Assembly (NCBI GenBank): GCA_903950295.1
Contig: CAJBAP010000303.1
Location: 1-14,150, forward strand
Length of the DNA: 14,150 nucleotides
DNA from: an uncultured Rhodocyclaceae bacterium
GTDB lineage: Bacteria > Pseudomonadota > Gammaproteobacteria > Burkholderiales > Rhodocyclaceae
Reading direction: 5' to 3'
A program made the translations under genes and the position numbers. Below are positions 1 to 6,782 of the stretch, piece after piece (the first letter of the stretch is position 1; the number at the start of each line of letters is the position of its first letter). Under the pieces are notes generated by a model. The model did no database searches and was not told the DNA's origin. It saw nothing but the letters and a program-made list of their open reading frames with translations.

Positions 1-188
1 CGGGTTTCACCAACCGAGACGGCATGGATCCAAATCAAGGATGAATCTGGCGGGACGGCAGCATAGAAGCTGAAGCGCTCGCCCCAGTAGCGCAGATACT
101 CTGGCTGCCGCCGCGCCCGCCACAGCAGGTGCAGAACTGCCCAGGGCAACAGGGCATGAATGGCGAGGGTATAAAGAAAACGCGCCAT
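1..188 (-). CDS. waaA: 3-deoxy-D-manno-octulosonic acid (Kdo) transferase, N-terminal part (cut by window edge)
   Basis: Only the first 62 codons are present; the gene runs off the left edge. WaaA (KdtA) is the inner-membrane GT30 enzyme that transfers Kdo from CMP-Kdo to lipid IVA, the first step of core assembly. Seen: residues 4-25 form a hydrophobic anchor with the pattern RFLYTLAIHALLPW; this is followed by a basic stretch (WRARRQPEY), the family pattern YWGERFSFY at 34-42, and IWIHAVSVGET at 52-62. The IWIHxVSVGE block is diagnostic of KdtA, and its glutamate (residue 61) is the conserved catalytic position of the family. The ATG at 188-186 shares its A with the TGA stop of waaC (TGATG), so translation is probably coupled to waaC. 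The family is about 420 residues long, so roughly 85 percent of the protein lies outside the window. Confidence 0.9.
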   Translation of the reverse strand, partial: MARFLYTLAIHALLPWAVLHLLWRARRQPEYLRYWGERFSFYAAVPPDSSLIWIHAVSVGET

Positions 189-1156
189 CAGCCGATCAGC
201 TGCAAGGCTGCGGCCACCGCTTCCGCCGCGCCGGGCGAAGCGCCCGGGCCGCCAAGGTTGACGTGGGGCGACGTACCCAGCACACCGGTGAGTATGGGGT
301 CAGACGCGCAATACAACGCCAGCGTCGGGCGCCCCAGCGCAGCGGCCAGATGCACCAGGCCGGTATCAACCCCCACGACAATGCGCGCGCCTGCCAGCAG
401 GCCGGCCAGGTCGGTAAGGTTCATCTTCGGTGCGGCGATCGCCCGCCCGAGTGTATGGGCCAAACGCTTTGCGCGTGAGCGCTCGCTCTCGCTGCCGCCA
501 GGAAATACACAGCGCAAACCCGTGGCAATCAGGGCGGAGCCCAGCGCCCGCCAGTGTTCATCCGGCCATTCCTTGTCGGTGCGGCTGGTAGCAGTGAGCA
601 ACACGGCGTATTCGCCCGTCGGCAGCCAAGGTGCGCTTAATGGAGGAGCGTCAATACCGTAGTCGAGCGGCAGATCATCCAGCGCATAGCCCAGTGCAGC
701 TGCGACGAGTCGGCGGTTGCGTTCAACGGCGTGCAGGCCTTGCGGGATGACGAAAGATTGGTCATAAAAGCGTGCAGCCATTGGCTCACGCGCTGAAGGG
801 GCAGCCAGTCCGAATTTTTTTCCGCTGGCCTGCGCTGTGAGCAGTGCGCTTTTGATCAGGCCTTGGGTGTCGATCGCTGCGTCGTAAAAGTCGGCGCTGG
901 CGGGACGGCTTACGGCGTGGCGATATGCACCGATCTCCCGCCAAGTGGCGCCCGACAGCAACGCCCGGCGCCAACGCCGTACCGCCACGGGAATCACCCG
1001 CCGTACGGTGGGGTGCAGGCGCGGCAACTCGGCAAACCCCTCTTCTACCACCCAGTCAATTTCAGCATCCGGCAGGGCGCGGCAGATGTCGCTGACGACC
1101 GGCAGGTTATGGATGACATCGCCCAGCGAAGAGGTTTTGACGAGCAGGATGCGCAT
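188..1156 (-). CDS. waaC: Lipopolysaccharide heptosyltransferase I
   Basis: This GT9 enzyme transfers L-glycero-D-manno-heptose from ADP-heptose to the Kdo of the inner core, on the cytoplasmic face of the inner membrane. At 322 residues it has normal WaaC length. Seen: N-terminal Rossmann start MRILLVKTSSLGDVIHNLPV with the conserved Asp13 (catalytic base position in the family); DAAIDTQGLIKSALL at 92-106, typical of WaaC as opposed to WaaF; HAVERNR at 142-148; the donor-binding stretch LLTATSRTDKEWP at 186-198, including Lys195; and VGVDTGLVHLAAALGRPT at 261-278, with Asp264 and the nucleotide-sugar loop. No waaF (heptosyltransferase II) lies in this window. No Shine-Dalgarno is visible before the ATG; a perfect TATAAT lies 9 nt upstream, so the mRNA may be leaderless. 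The stop overlaps the waaA start. Confidence 0.95.
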   Translation of the reverse strand: MRILLVKTSSLGDVIHNLPVVSDICRALPDAEIDWVVEEGFAELPRLHPTVRRVIPVAVRRWRRALLSGATWREIGAYRHAVSRPASADFYDAAIDTQGLIKSALLTAQASGKKFGLAAPSAREPMAARFYDQSFVIPQGLHAVERNRRLVAAALGYALDDLPLDYGIDAPPLSAPWLPTGEYAVLLTATSRTDKEWPDEHWRALGSALIATGLRCVFPGGSESERSRAKRLAHTLGRAIAAPKMNLTDLAGLLAGARIVVGVDTGLVHLAAALGRPTLALYCASDPILTGVLGTSPHVNLGGPGASPGAAEAVAAALQLIG

Positions 1157-1165
1157 GGCCGGCGC

Positions 1166-1171
1166 ATTATA
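1166..1171 (-). promoter_or_regulatory. Candidate -10 box for waaC
   Basis: Read on the minus strand, this is a perfect TATAAT followed by only 9 nt (GCGCCGGCC) and then the waaC ATG at 1156. A start of transcription 6-8 nt downstream would fall within about 3 nt of the ATG, giving a leaderless or nearly leaderless message. That fits the lack of a Shine-Dalgarno. The -35 position at 17-nt spacing (AGTGGA) is a poor match to TTGACA, so the promoter would be weak or activator-dependent. A chance match is possible. Confidence 0.4.
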
Positions 1172-1183
1172 GTGGTCGGCCTG

Positions 1184-1189
1184 TATACT
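1184..1189 (+). promoter_or_regulatory. Candidate -10 box for the acetyltransferase-carbamoyltransferase-GT operon
   Basis: TATACT, one mismatch from consensus, is preceded directly by TG (a near extended -10). Transcription would start near 1196, leaving a leader of about 18 nt before a GTG start at 1215. The matching -35 region (about 1161-1166) overlaps the minus-strand TATAAT of waaC, so the two divergent promoters would compete for polymerase. No good -35 hexamer is visible. Confidence 0.4.
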
Positions 1190-1214
1190 CCACTCTTTGT
1201 ATGGGGCCGGCCTA

Positions 1215-1916
1215 GTGAGCTTGATCGATTACATCAGGAACGGACTTTCGAAAAACTGGCTAAAAAGACAGGGGATCAAGCTGACCTACGGTATCAAGGC
1301 AATTCCCAGAGGCGGAAGACTCGTATTGGAAGAAGGGGCATCGATCCATTGCCAGAAAATGCGGTTCAGCGAGTTGAGCATTGGCGCGATGACCTATGTC
1401 AGAGGCGGTTCCGAACTCCTGAACGTGCGGAGCATCGGCCGTTTTTGCTCGATCGGTAACAATGTCGTGCTCGGGCAATCGAAAGGCGGTCGCGGCCATC
1501 CGTTGTCATGGGTCAGTACCCACCCCTTTCAGCTTGATGCTGACGATTTGGACGAAGAGAGTACCGATACGCCGGGAACGGCCATTGGTAGTGATGTCTG
1601 GATTGGCCGGGATACCATGATCATGGAAGGTGTCAGCATTGGGATTGGTGCAGTTATCGCAACCAGGTCGCTGGTGACCCGCGATGTTCCAGAATATGCA
1701 ATTGTTGCGGGAACTCCCGCCAAGGTGATTCGTTATCGGCACTCCCCCGAGTTGATCACAAGTCTATTGGCAAGCCGGTGGTGGGAGGCTGACATGACTT
1801 TCCTCAAGACCTTGCCGATGGATAAGCCTGATTTGTTTCTTCAGTCGCTCGGACGCGGCATACCGGCAGACTACAAAACCTGTGTGCTGACCCGCTCGAG
1901 TTGGAACCTTCTATAA
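1215..1916 (+). CDS. Hexapeptide-repeat (CatB/Xat-type) O-acetyltransferase
   Basis: Left-handed beta-helix acyltransferase of the xenobiotic/LPS acetyltransferase type. It most likely moves acetyl from acetyl-CoA to a hydroxyl or amino group of a core sugar in the cytoplasm; the substrate cannot be read from sequence. Seen (233 aa from GTG 1215): hexapeptide turns at about 72-90 (SIGRFCSIGNNVVLG), a flexible loop with GRGHPLSW where His95 is the likely catalytic histidine, STHPFQ at 101-106, a loop insertion, then AIGSDVWIGRDTMIMEGVSIG at 123-143 and the closing TRDVPEYAIVAGTPAKVIR at 155-173. The C-terminal region (RWWEADMTFLKTLP) is the usual helical cap. Start choice: the frame is open from TTG 1197, but GTG 1215 has a G-rich stretch about 8 nt upstream and leaves a leader behind the candidate promoter. 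First gene of a three-gene plus-strand run; 18 nt to the next. Confidence 0.85.
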   Translation: MSLIDYIRNGLSKNWLKRQGIKLTYGIKAIPRGGRLVLEEGASIHCQKMRFSELSIGAMTYVRGGSELLNVRSIGRFCSIGNNVVLGQSKGGRGHPLSWVSTHPFQLDADDLDEESTDTPGTAIGSDVWIGRDTMIMEGVSIGIGAVIATRSLVTRDVPEYAIVAGTPAKVIRYRHSPELITSLLASRWWEADMTFLKTLPMDKPDLFLQSLGRGIPADYKTCVLTRSSWNLL

Positions 1917-1934
1917 CCTTATGGGATTTTCAGC

Positions 1935-3671
1935 TTGGCACTAACTATTCTTGGGCTGTCTGGCGCGGTTTCGCACGACCCTTCTGCGGCACTCTATATC
2001 GACGGCAAACTCGTGGCAGCCGCCGAGGAGGAACGTTTCGTCCGCGACAAGCATGCCAAGAATCGCATGCCCTACGAAGCGGCGAAGTTCTGTCTGGAGT
2101 TTGCCAACATCAAACCCGGCGATGTCGATGCGGTCGCCATCCCCTTCGCCCCGATCAGTATTTTCGAGAAGGCGCGCTGGCACTATGCCAAGCGCTACTG
2201 GTATGCGCCCGACCGCGGCCTCGATGCCCTCCTGACCGGCAACCGCCGCTATCACCGCTACAAGAAGCGCATCGAATGGTGCCTGGTGCAACTAGGTTTC
2301 GACCTAAGCAAAACCGAGATCGTACCGGTCGAGCATCACCTTGCCCATGCCTCCAGCGCCTACCACTGTTCCGGCTTCCAGGAAAAAACCGCCATCCTCG
2401 GCATCGACGGCAAGGGCGAATACGCCACCACTTTCTTCGGCTACGGCGAAAATGGCCGCATCCACAAGATCAAGGAATTTTTCGATCCGGATTCGCTCGG
2501 CGGCCTCTACGGCGCGATCACCGAATACCTCGGTTTCGAAATGCTCGACGGCGAATACAAAGTCATGGGCATGGCACCCTATGGCGACCCGACACGCTAC
2601 GACTTCTCGCGGCTGGCGAAATTCGAGGACGGCGAACTGATCGTCAACACCGACTACGTCAATGTGATCGGTTTGCGGCGCTACAAGGAAAACGGCAAGG
2701 GTTACTACTTTTCGCCGAAGCTGATCGAGTGGCTTGGCCCGAAGCGCGAAGGTGACATTGCCGACGACCCCTACATCCACTACGCAGCGAGCATGCAGAA
2801 GCTGTTCGAGGACCTGTCGCTGCAGATGATGGATTATTACCTCGGCGACATTCTGCGCGAAACCGGCAAGCTGACTTTCGCCGGCGGTGGTGCGCTGAAC
2901 GTCAAGCTCAACCAGAAAATCATCGCCCGAAGCGAAGTCAAGGAACTGTTCGTCCAGCCCGCTTCAGGGGATTCCGGTACCGCCATTGGCGCTGCCTCCT
3001 ACGTTTCGGTTCAACGCGGTGTGCCCGTCGAGAAAATGGAGCACGTCTTCCTCGGCCCGGCCTACAGCAACGAGGATGTGATCGCCGCCTGCGCCCGTCA
3101 TCCGGCCCAACCCCAATGGCAGAAAATAGGGGATGTACCACAGCACATAGGAAAACTCCTCGCTGACGGCAATCCGGTCGCCTGGTTCCAGGGCCGCATG
3201 GAATTCGGGCCACGCGCCCTGGGTGGTCGCTCCATCCTCGGCTGCCCCAGCGCATCAGGTGTCGCCGACCGTATCAACGCACAGATCAAGTTCCGCGAAC
3301 GCTGGCGCCCCTTCTGCCCCTCGATGCTCGACACCGTCGGCCCGCAAATGCTGCAGTCAGATCATCCTGCGCCGTACATGACCTTCACCTTCGAGGTCGC
3401 CGAGGAATGGAAATCGCGCGTACCTGAAGTCGTCCATGAAGATGGCACCTCGCGCGCCCAAGTACTCAAGCGCGACTACAACCCGCGCTACTACGACTTG
3501 ATGCTCGAACTGGAAAAACTTACCGGCAACGGCGTGGTACTTAACACCTCGCTTAACCGCCGCGGTGAGCCGATGATCTGCTCGCCGACCGACGCATTGA
3601 ACATGTTCTTCGGGTCGGATTTGCAGTTTCTGGTGATGGAAGATGTGCTGGTGCAGAAGGAAGCGGGATGA
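1935..3671 (+). CDS. Carbamoyltransferase of the NodU/CmcH family (WapO-like)
   Basis: Cytoplasmic O-carbamoyltransferase that uses carbamoyl phosphate and ATP, via carbamoyl-adenylate, to carbamoylate a sugar hydroxyl. It is 578 aa, normal for the family (TobZ/NodU about 560-580). Seen: an N-terminal Kae1-like domain with GLSGAVSHDPSAAL at 7-20 and AAEEERFVRDKHAKN at 29-43; the metal-binding HHLAHA at 134-139 and ILGIDGKGE at 154-162; FAGGGALNVKLN at 315-326; PASGDSGTAIGAA at 342-354; and the C-terminal YrdC-like part with FGPRALGGRS at 424-433, KFRERWRPFCPS at 452-463 and VVLNTSLN at about 533-540. In an LPS core locus the closest functional parallel is P. aeruginosa WapO, which carbamoylates inner-core heptose; substrate identity here is inference. 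The start is TTG with GGGA 9-12 nt upstream; no in-frame ATG precedes it. Eighteen nt follow the acetyltransferase and 24 nt precede the next gene. Confidence 0.9.
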   Translation: MALTILGLSGAVSHDPSAALYIDGKLVAAAEEERFVRDKHAKNRMPYEAAKFCLEFANIKPGDVDAVAIPFAPISIFEKARWHYAKRYWYAPDRGLDALLTGNRRYHRYKKRIEWCLVQLGFDLSKTEIVPVEHHLAHASSAYHCSGFQEKTAILGIDGKGEYATTFFGYGENGRIHKIKEFFDPDSLGGLYGAITEYLGFEMLDGEYKVMGMAPYGDPTRYDFSRLAKFEDGELIVNTDYVNVIGLRRYKENGKGYYFSPKLIEWLGPKREGDIADDPYIHYAASMQKLFEDLSLQMMDYYLGDILRETGKLTFAGGGALNVKLNQKIIARSEVKELFVQPASGDSGTAIGAASYVSVQRGVPVEKMEHVFLGPAYSNEDVIAACARHPAQPQWQKIGDVPQHIGKLLADGNPVAWFQGRMEFGPRALGGRSILGCPSASGVADRINAQIKFRERWRPFCPSMLDTVGPQMLQSDHPAPYMTFTFEVAEEWKSRVPEVVHEDGTSRAQVLKRDYNPRYYDLMLELEKLTGNGVVLNTSLNRRGEPMICSPTDALNMFFGSDLQFLVMEDVLVQKEAG

Positions 3672-3695
3672 CCTACGGCGCGAGTAAAAAAGAGT

Positions 3696-5180
3696 ATGCG
3701 CACCACCAATAGCTTTCTGGCTGCGCCCGCAGCGCCTGTGGCAGCAGGATTTCTTGCCAGCCTGCTTCTGTCGCTGATTGCGGTTCTGAGCAATCCGATA
3801 CTGAACCGTGACGGCATGCTGTATGTCGTGGCGGCCAGAAACCTGATCGAGATGGGCGTGGGCTCAACAGCGGACTTTGACTGGTCGTTTTATCCGCTTC
3901 TCATTGCCGGCGTTGGGCGTGTTACCGGCCTCGACCTGGAATTCGTCGCGCACAGTTTGAATGCACTGTTTATCGCCGGGGCTTGCGCGCTCATGATCGA
4001 TTTGGTGCGCCGACGCGCCCCGGAACTTGCCTGGGTCACGTGCCTCGTCGTGCTGGCCATGCCCGCCTACAACGGCTATCGGGACTTTGTTATCCGCGAG
4101 TTTGGCTACTGGTTTTTCTGTACCCTGTCGTTCTGGCTGGCAATGCGATGGGAGGATCGTTCCTTTCGCTGGCAGGACGCACTAGGCTGTCAGGCAGCTT
4201 TGCTCGGTGCGGTTCTTTTTCGACTCGAGGCGACGGTCTTCTTTCCGGCACTGCTGATGTGGCAGGTCTTTTCCGCTCCCCGAGGGTCGAAGCTTCGGCG
4301 CAGCTTCATGATCACCTGGCTGCCATTGACGATGGGGGCGGTTCTGCTCGTGTTGCTGACAAGTGGCAAAGTGGTTTTACCGGGAAGAGTGTTGAGCTAT
4401 GCCAGTGCGGCGAACTTCCTCGAGATCAAGGCAGGTTTTCAGCAAGCTGCCGATGCATTAGGCGCCAACCTGCCGATATTTTCACGGGGCGAGTCCGGCT
4501 TCATCCTGCTGACGGGATTGCTGGCGTTCATCCCCGCCAAGTTCACCCACATGCTCGGCGTTTTTGTCCTGCCCATGGGGTATTCGTTGGCGGTCCAGCC
4601 CCTGCGTACCGTGCTGGGTCGCTGGTCTTTGTTGTCTTGGGCTTTTTTCTTTTACCTGTTGACGCTAGCAGCATTCATCGTCCACCAGCTATTTGTGTCG
4701 GCACGCTACGTCAGTATGCTGAATCTTCTGGCCGTACCCTACGTTGCCGCCGGTTTTATCACCTTGATGGCCCGCTTTCCAAAACTTAAAAAAACTTTCG
4801 TTGCCATCGCGCTCATCACCATGCTGTCAAATGTCGCCTCCCTATCTCCGGGCAAGAAGGCCTACATCAAGGACGCCGGTCAGTGGTTGGCGCAAAACAC
4901 GCCGAATCGAGAGCGGGTTTACGTGAGTGACTCGGTGGTTGCCTTTTATGCGGGCTGGCCATACAAGCATGGGATCATTGATACGTGTGACCCGGACTGC
5001 CTGAAGCTGGCAGTGGAGGGAAACGAGTTCGACATAGTGGTGTTGTCCCAATCCCGCAAGAGCTCTGCCGTCACTGACTGGGTCGAGACGAACCACTTGC
5101 GTGTCGTGCGACGATTTGCCAACAAGGCAGGGGATGCGGTCGTCATCCTTGCCCCCGCAGCGGTAAGTGGTTTGCAGTGA
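3696..5180 (+). CDS. Polytopic GT-C type glycosyltransferase (PMT/ArnT-like superfamily), substrate unknown
   Basis: Inner-membrane protein of 494 aa with about ten hydrophobic spans between residues 13 and 382, followed by a soluble C-terminal tail of about 110 residues. This matches GT-C enzymes that use polyprenyl-phosphate sugars and act on the periplasmic face. Seen: an acidic first loop after span 1 (ILNRDGMLYVVAARNL, 35-50), where the Asp would be the family's catalytic or metal-binding position; YRDFVIREFGYWFF at 128-141, with Arg134 and Glu135; RLEATVFFPALL at 176-187; and SARYVSMLNLLAVPYV at 335-350, reminiscent of the RY motif of the PMT/ArnT group. The C-terminal tail (about 385-494, with VYVSDSVVAFYAGWPY at 408-423) is nearly free of spans and probably lies in the periplasm. 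It is divergent and I cannot assign a CAZy family. Third gene of the plus-strand run; its stop is 46 nt from the convergent methyltransferase stop. Confidence 0.7.
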   Translation: MRTTNSFLAAPAAPVAAGFLASLLLSLIAVLSNPILNRDGMLYVVAARNLIEMGVGSTADFDWSFYPLLIAGVGRVTGLDLEFVAHSLNALFIAGACALMIDLVRRRAPELAWVTCLVVLAMPAYNGYRDFVIREFGYWFFCTLSFWLAMRWEDRSFRWQDALGCQAALLGAVLFRLEATVFFPALLMWQVFSAPRGSKLRRSFMITWLPLTMGAVLLVLLTSGKVVLPGRVLSYASAANFLEIKAGFQQAADALGANLPIFSRGESGFILLTGLLAFIPAKFTHMLGVFVLPMGYSLAVQPLRTVLGRWSLLSWAFFFYLLTLAAFIVHQLFVSARYVSMLNLLAVPYVAAGFITLMARFPKLKKTFVAIALITMLSNVASLSPGKKAYIKDAGQWLAQNTPNRERVYVSDSVVAFYAGWPYKHGIIDTCDPDCLKLAVEGNEFDIVVLSQSRKSSAVTDWVETNHLRVVRRFANKAGDAVVILAPAAVSGLQ

Positions 5181-5194
5181 TAAGACGGTAATGC

Positions 5195-5218
5195 AGGCAA
5201 CCATGGTACGGTTTGCCT
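5195..5218. terminator. Weak bidirectional hairpin between convergent operons
   Basis: AGGCAACC at 5195-5202 pairs with GGTTTGCCT at 5210-5218 (one bulged T) around a 7-nt loop, centred in the 46-nt gap between two convergent stop codons. The position is right for a shared terminator. No run of T follows on either strand, so intrinsic termination would be poor. Confidence 0.25.
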
Positions 5219-5226
5219 TAAGACCA

Positions 5227-5853
5227 TTACTTCTTGGCCTTGAGCACCCACAACAAGTGACCAGCTTTTTGTCCCTTTAATATCCTGCGATGCCACTCCC
5301 TCATGCGCTGCTTGAGGGGGCTTGTTTGTGTTTGCACATTTTTCTTCAAAACCCACCGCACTTCAATTGCTTCGAAGCTCCCCTGAAACCCATAAATAGC
5401 GGCAAATGGTTTATGTCCGCAAAAATATTCATGAGTTTTGCAGGTAATGATATTTACATGCGTTGGATCCTGAAAGGCTTCAGGACTCGGATATGCGGGA
5501 GTGACCGCATAAAAGATTCCATCCGGCTTGAGGACACGCCACACCTCATTCATCAGATCAATAAACGGGAAACGCGTTTCTTCACTATTCGGCTTTGGCA
5601 GTACTCGCGGGATATGCTCGATGAAATCAAATGCCGATATCGAGTCGAACTCACAATCATCGAATGGAATCGGATTCAATGCCAAATTCGCCTGCTTGAA
5701 TACAACCGAGTCGCTCATGCCCTCCGGAAGCCTGATATCAACCCCGCACAACCGATTGTAGCGAAAAGGGTTCTTGGGTTTTGAACCACACCCCAGATCA
5801 AGATGCTTTCCCTCGTGAAGTAGCTGCGTGCTGTTTTTTTGTAATGGTTTCAT
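5227..5853 (-). CDS. SAM-dependent class I methyltransferase
   Basis: Small soluble methyltransferase of 208 aa, probably acting on a core sugar or sugar precursor in the cytoplasm; the acceptor is unknown. Seen: motif I HLDLGCGSKPK at 17-27 (SAM-binding glycine loop), motif II CGVDIRLP at 36-43, IPFDDCEFDSISAFDFIEHI at 62-81 (motif IV region) and VWRVLKPDGIFYAVTP at 104-119. DPTHVNIIT at 129-137 is a block common in short methyltransferases of polysaccharide clusters. The C-terminus is basic and lysine-rich (RRILKGQKAGHLLWVLKAKK). Last gene of a three-gene minus-strand unit: its ATG lies 6 nt after the GT2 stop. No strong Shine-Dalgarno is visible (an A-rich CCTGACAAAAA precedes the ATG), so translation is probably coupled. 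Base composition is low in GC compared with waaC or msbA (for example 20 of 60 G+C at 5401-5460), which suggests recent acquisition. Confidence 0.85.
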   Translation of the reverse strand: MKPLQKNSTQLLHEGKHLDLGCGSKPKNPFRYNRLCGVDIRLPEGMSDSVVFKQANLALNPIPFDDCEFDSISAFDFIEHIPRVLPKPNSEETRFPFIDLMNEVWRVLKPDGIFYAVTPAYPSPEAFQDPTHVNIITCKTHEYFCGHKPFAAIYGFQGSFEAIEVRWVLKKNVQTQTSPLKQRMREWHRRILKGQKAGHLLWVLKAKK

Positions 5854-5859
5854 TTTTTG

Positions 5860-6774
5860 TCAGGATGCTGAAATGCCTTGTAAAACCTCCCCCGAAACCT
5901 GATGTTCCGCTTGCCACTTTGGCTGTTGTCGCAACAGTTCAGCTTCAGAGATAAACCCAAACATCTTTTGTATGGTTAGTGCCAACAATTTGATTTTCGA
6001 TGATATTCGCATTCCCTGCGCAATGTGGCGAACATCCCTTGAATCGTAGTGTTTGTTGCAAAACAGAAAATATCCCCGTTTCTTGCGCAGAAACTTTTCA
6101 ATCGAAGGGATGGTGGCCGCACTTGCCCCGCCAACGTGCCTCACATGCGAATCTTCGCAGTGCCCGACCAGAAGTCCCGCCTTTCTTGTTCGAATGCACA
6201 AATCCACATCCTCGCCGTACAGAAAATAATCCTGATCGAATCCGCCGAGCGCCGTAAACGTCTCCCGTCGCATCAGCAGACACGCACCCAGCAGCCATGC
6301 AATATCACCAGGGAGGGATTTTATTCCCGGTGTAAACCTCAGCGAGTCTGAGTCTGGATAACGCATCCTTGGCTTGACGTATTTGCTCTTCTCTGGCTCG
6401 TAAATTTCCGGCCCCACCAGGCCTGCCTCGGGGTGGGCCTCCAGCCATGAGCACAGTTGGGAAAGATCCTGTGTGCCGCAAAACTCCGCATCCGGATTAA
6501 TCATCAACAGGAATTCGCCACTGGCTTTCGATGCGGCAATATTGTTCGCTCGGGCAAACCCAAAATTTTCCGGGTTGCGAATAAGGCAGATGTTGTCACC
6601 CGAAATACCAGACAAATGCAATAAATCCTCATCTCCACTATTGTTGTCCACGACGATGATTTCCAGGGCAACCCCTTCTTGCGACCGGAGAGAATCGATG
6701 CACCTGACAACATGTTGTGCAGATTTGTAATTGACGATGATCCCACTTACTGCTTTAACACTTTGGGCAGACAT
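5860..6774 (-). CDS. GT2 family glycosyltransferase, rhamnosyltransferase (WbbL) type
   Basis: Cytoplasmic GT-A fold transferase of 304 aa using a nucleotide sugar, likely dTDP-rhamnose or a similar donor, to extend the core glycan. Seen: VSGIIVNYKSA at 9-19, EIIVVDNNSGDED at 38-50 (donor binding), LIRNPENFGFARANNIA at 64-80 (the NxGFaxaNN signature of the WbbL group), MINPDAEF at 91-98 (metal-binding region), WLLGACLLMRRE at 160-171, GGFDQDYFLYGEDVDLC at 177-193 with the catalytic-base ED motif, and VRHVGGAS at 211-218 with the conserved His. These give high confidence in the family; donor and acceptor remain open. Second gene of the minus-strand unit, 6 nt after the acetyltransferase stop. 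The Shine-Dalgarno overlaps that stop. The C-terminal part (about 235-304) is basic and may contact the membrane. Confidence 0.9.
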   Translation of the reverse strand: MSAQSVKAVSGIIVNYKSAQHVVRCIDSLRSQEGVALEIIVVDNNSGDEDLLHLSGISGDNICLIRNPENFGFARANNIAASKASGEFLLMINPDAEFCGTQDLSQLCSWLEAHPEAGLVGPEIYEPEKSKYVKPRMRYPDSDSLRFTPGIKSLPGDIAWLLGACLLMRRETFTALGGFDQDYFLYGEDVDLCIRTRKAGLLVGHCEDSHVRHVGGASAATIPSIEKFLRKKRGYFLFCNKHYDSRDVRHIAQGMRISSKIKLLALTIQKMFGFISEAELLRQQPKWQAEHQVSGEVLQGISAS

Positions 6775-6777
6775 TTA

Positions 6778-6782
6778 CCCTC
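6778..6782 (-). promoter_or_regulatory. Shine-Dalgarno of the GT2 gene overlapping the upstream stop
   Basis: On the minus strand TGAGGGTAAATG contains GAGGG, which begins inside the TGA stop of the acetyltransferase and lies 3 nt before the GT2 ATG. This supports the ATG at 6774 as the start and suggests translational coupling. Confidence 0.55.

Noticed and set aside
863..1459. A 198-codon plus-strand frame antisense to waaC and running into the acetyltransferase
   Set aside because: No motif and atypical composition; both real genes in the region have strong motif support in their own frames.
1901..2755. A 284-codon open frame overlapping the carbamoyltransferase
   Set aside because: It has no recognisable domain, is extremely rich in Arg, Pro and Cys, and lies in another frame of a gene with clear family motifs. 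It is a GC-driven shadow.
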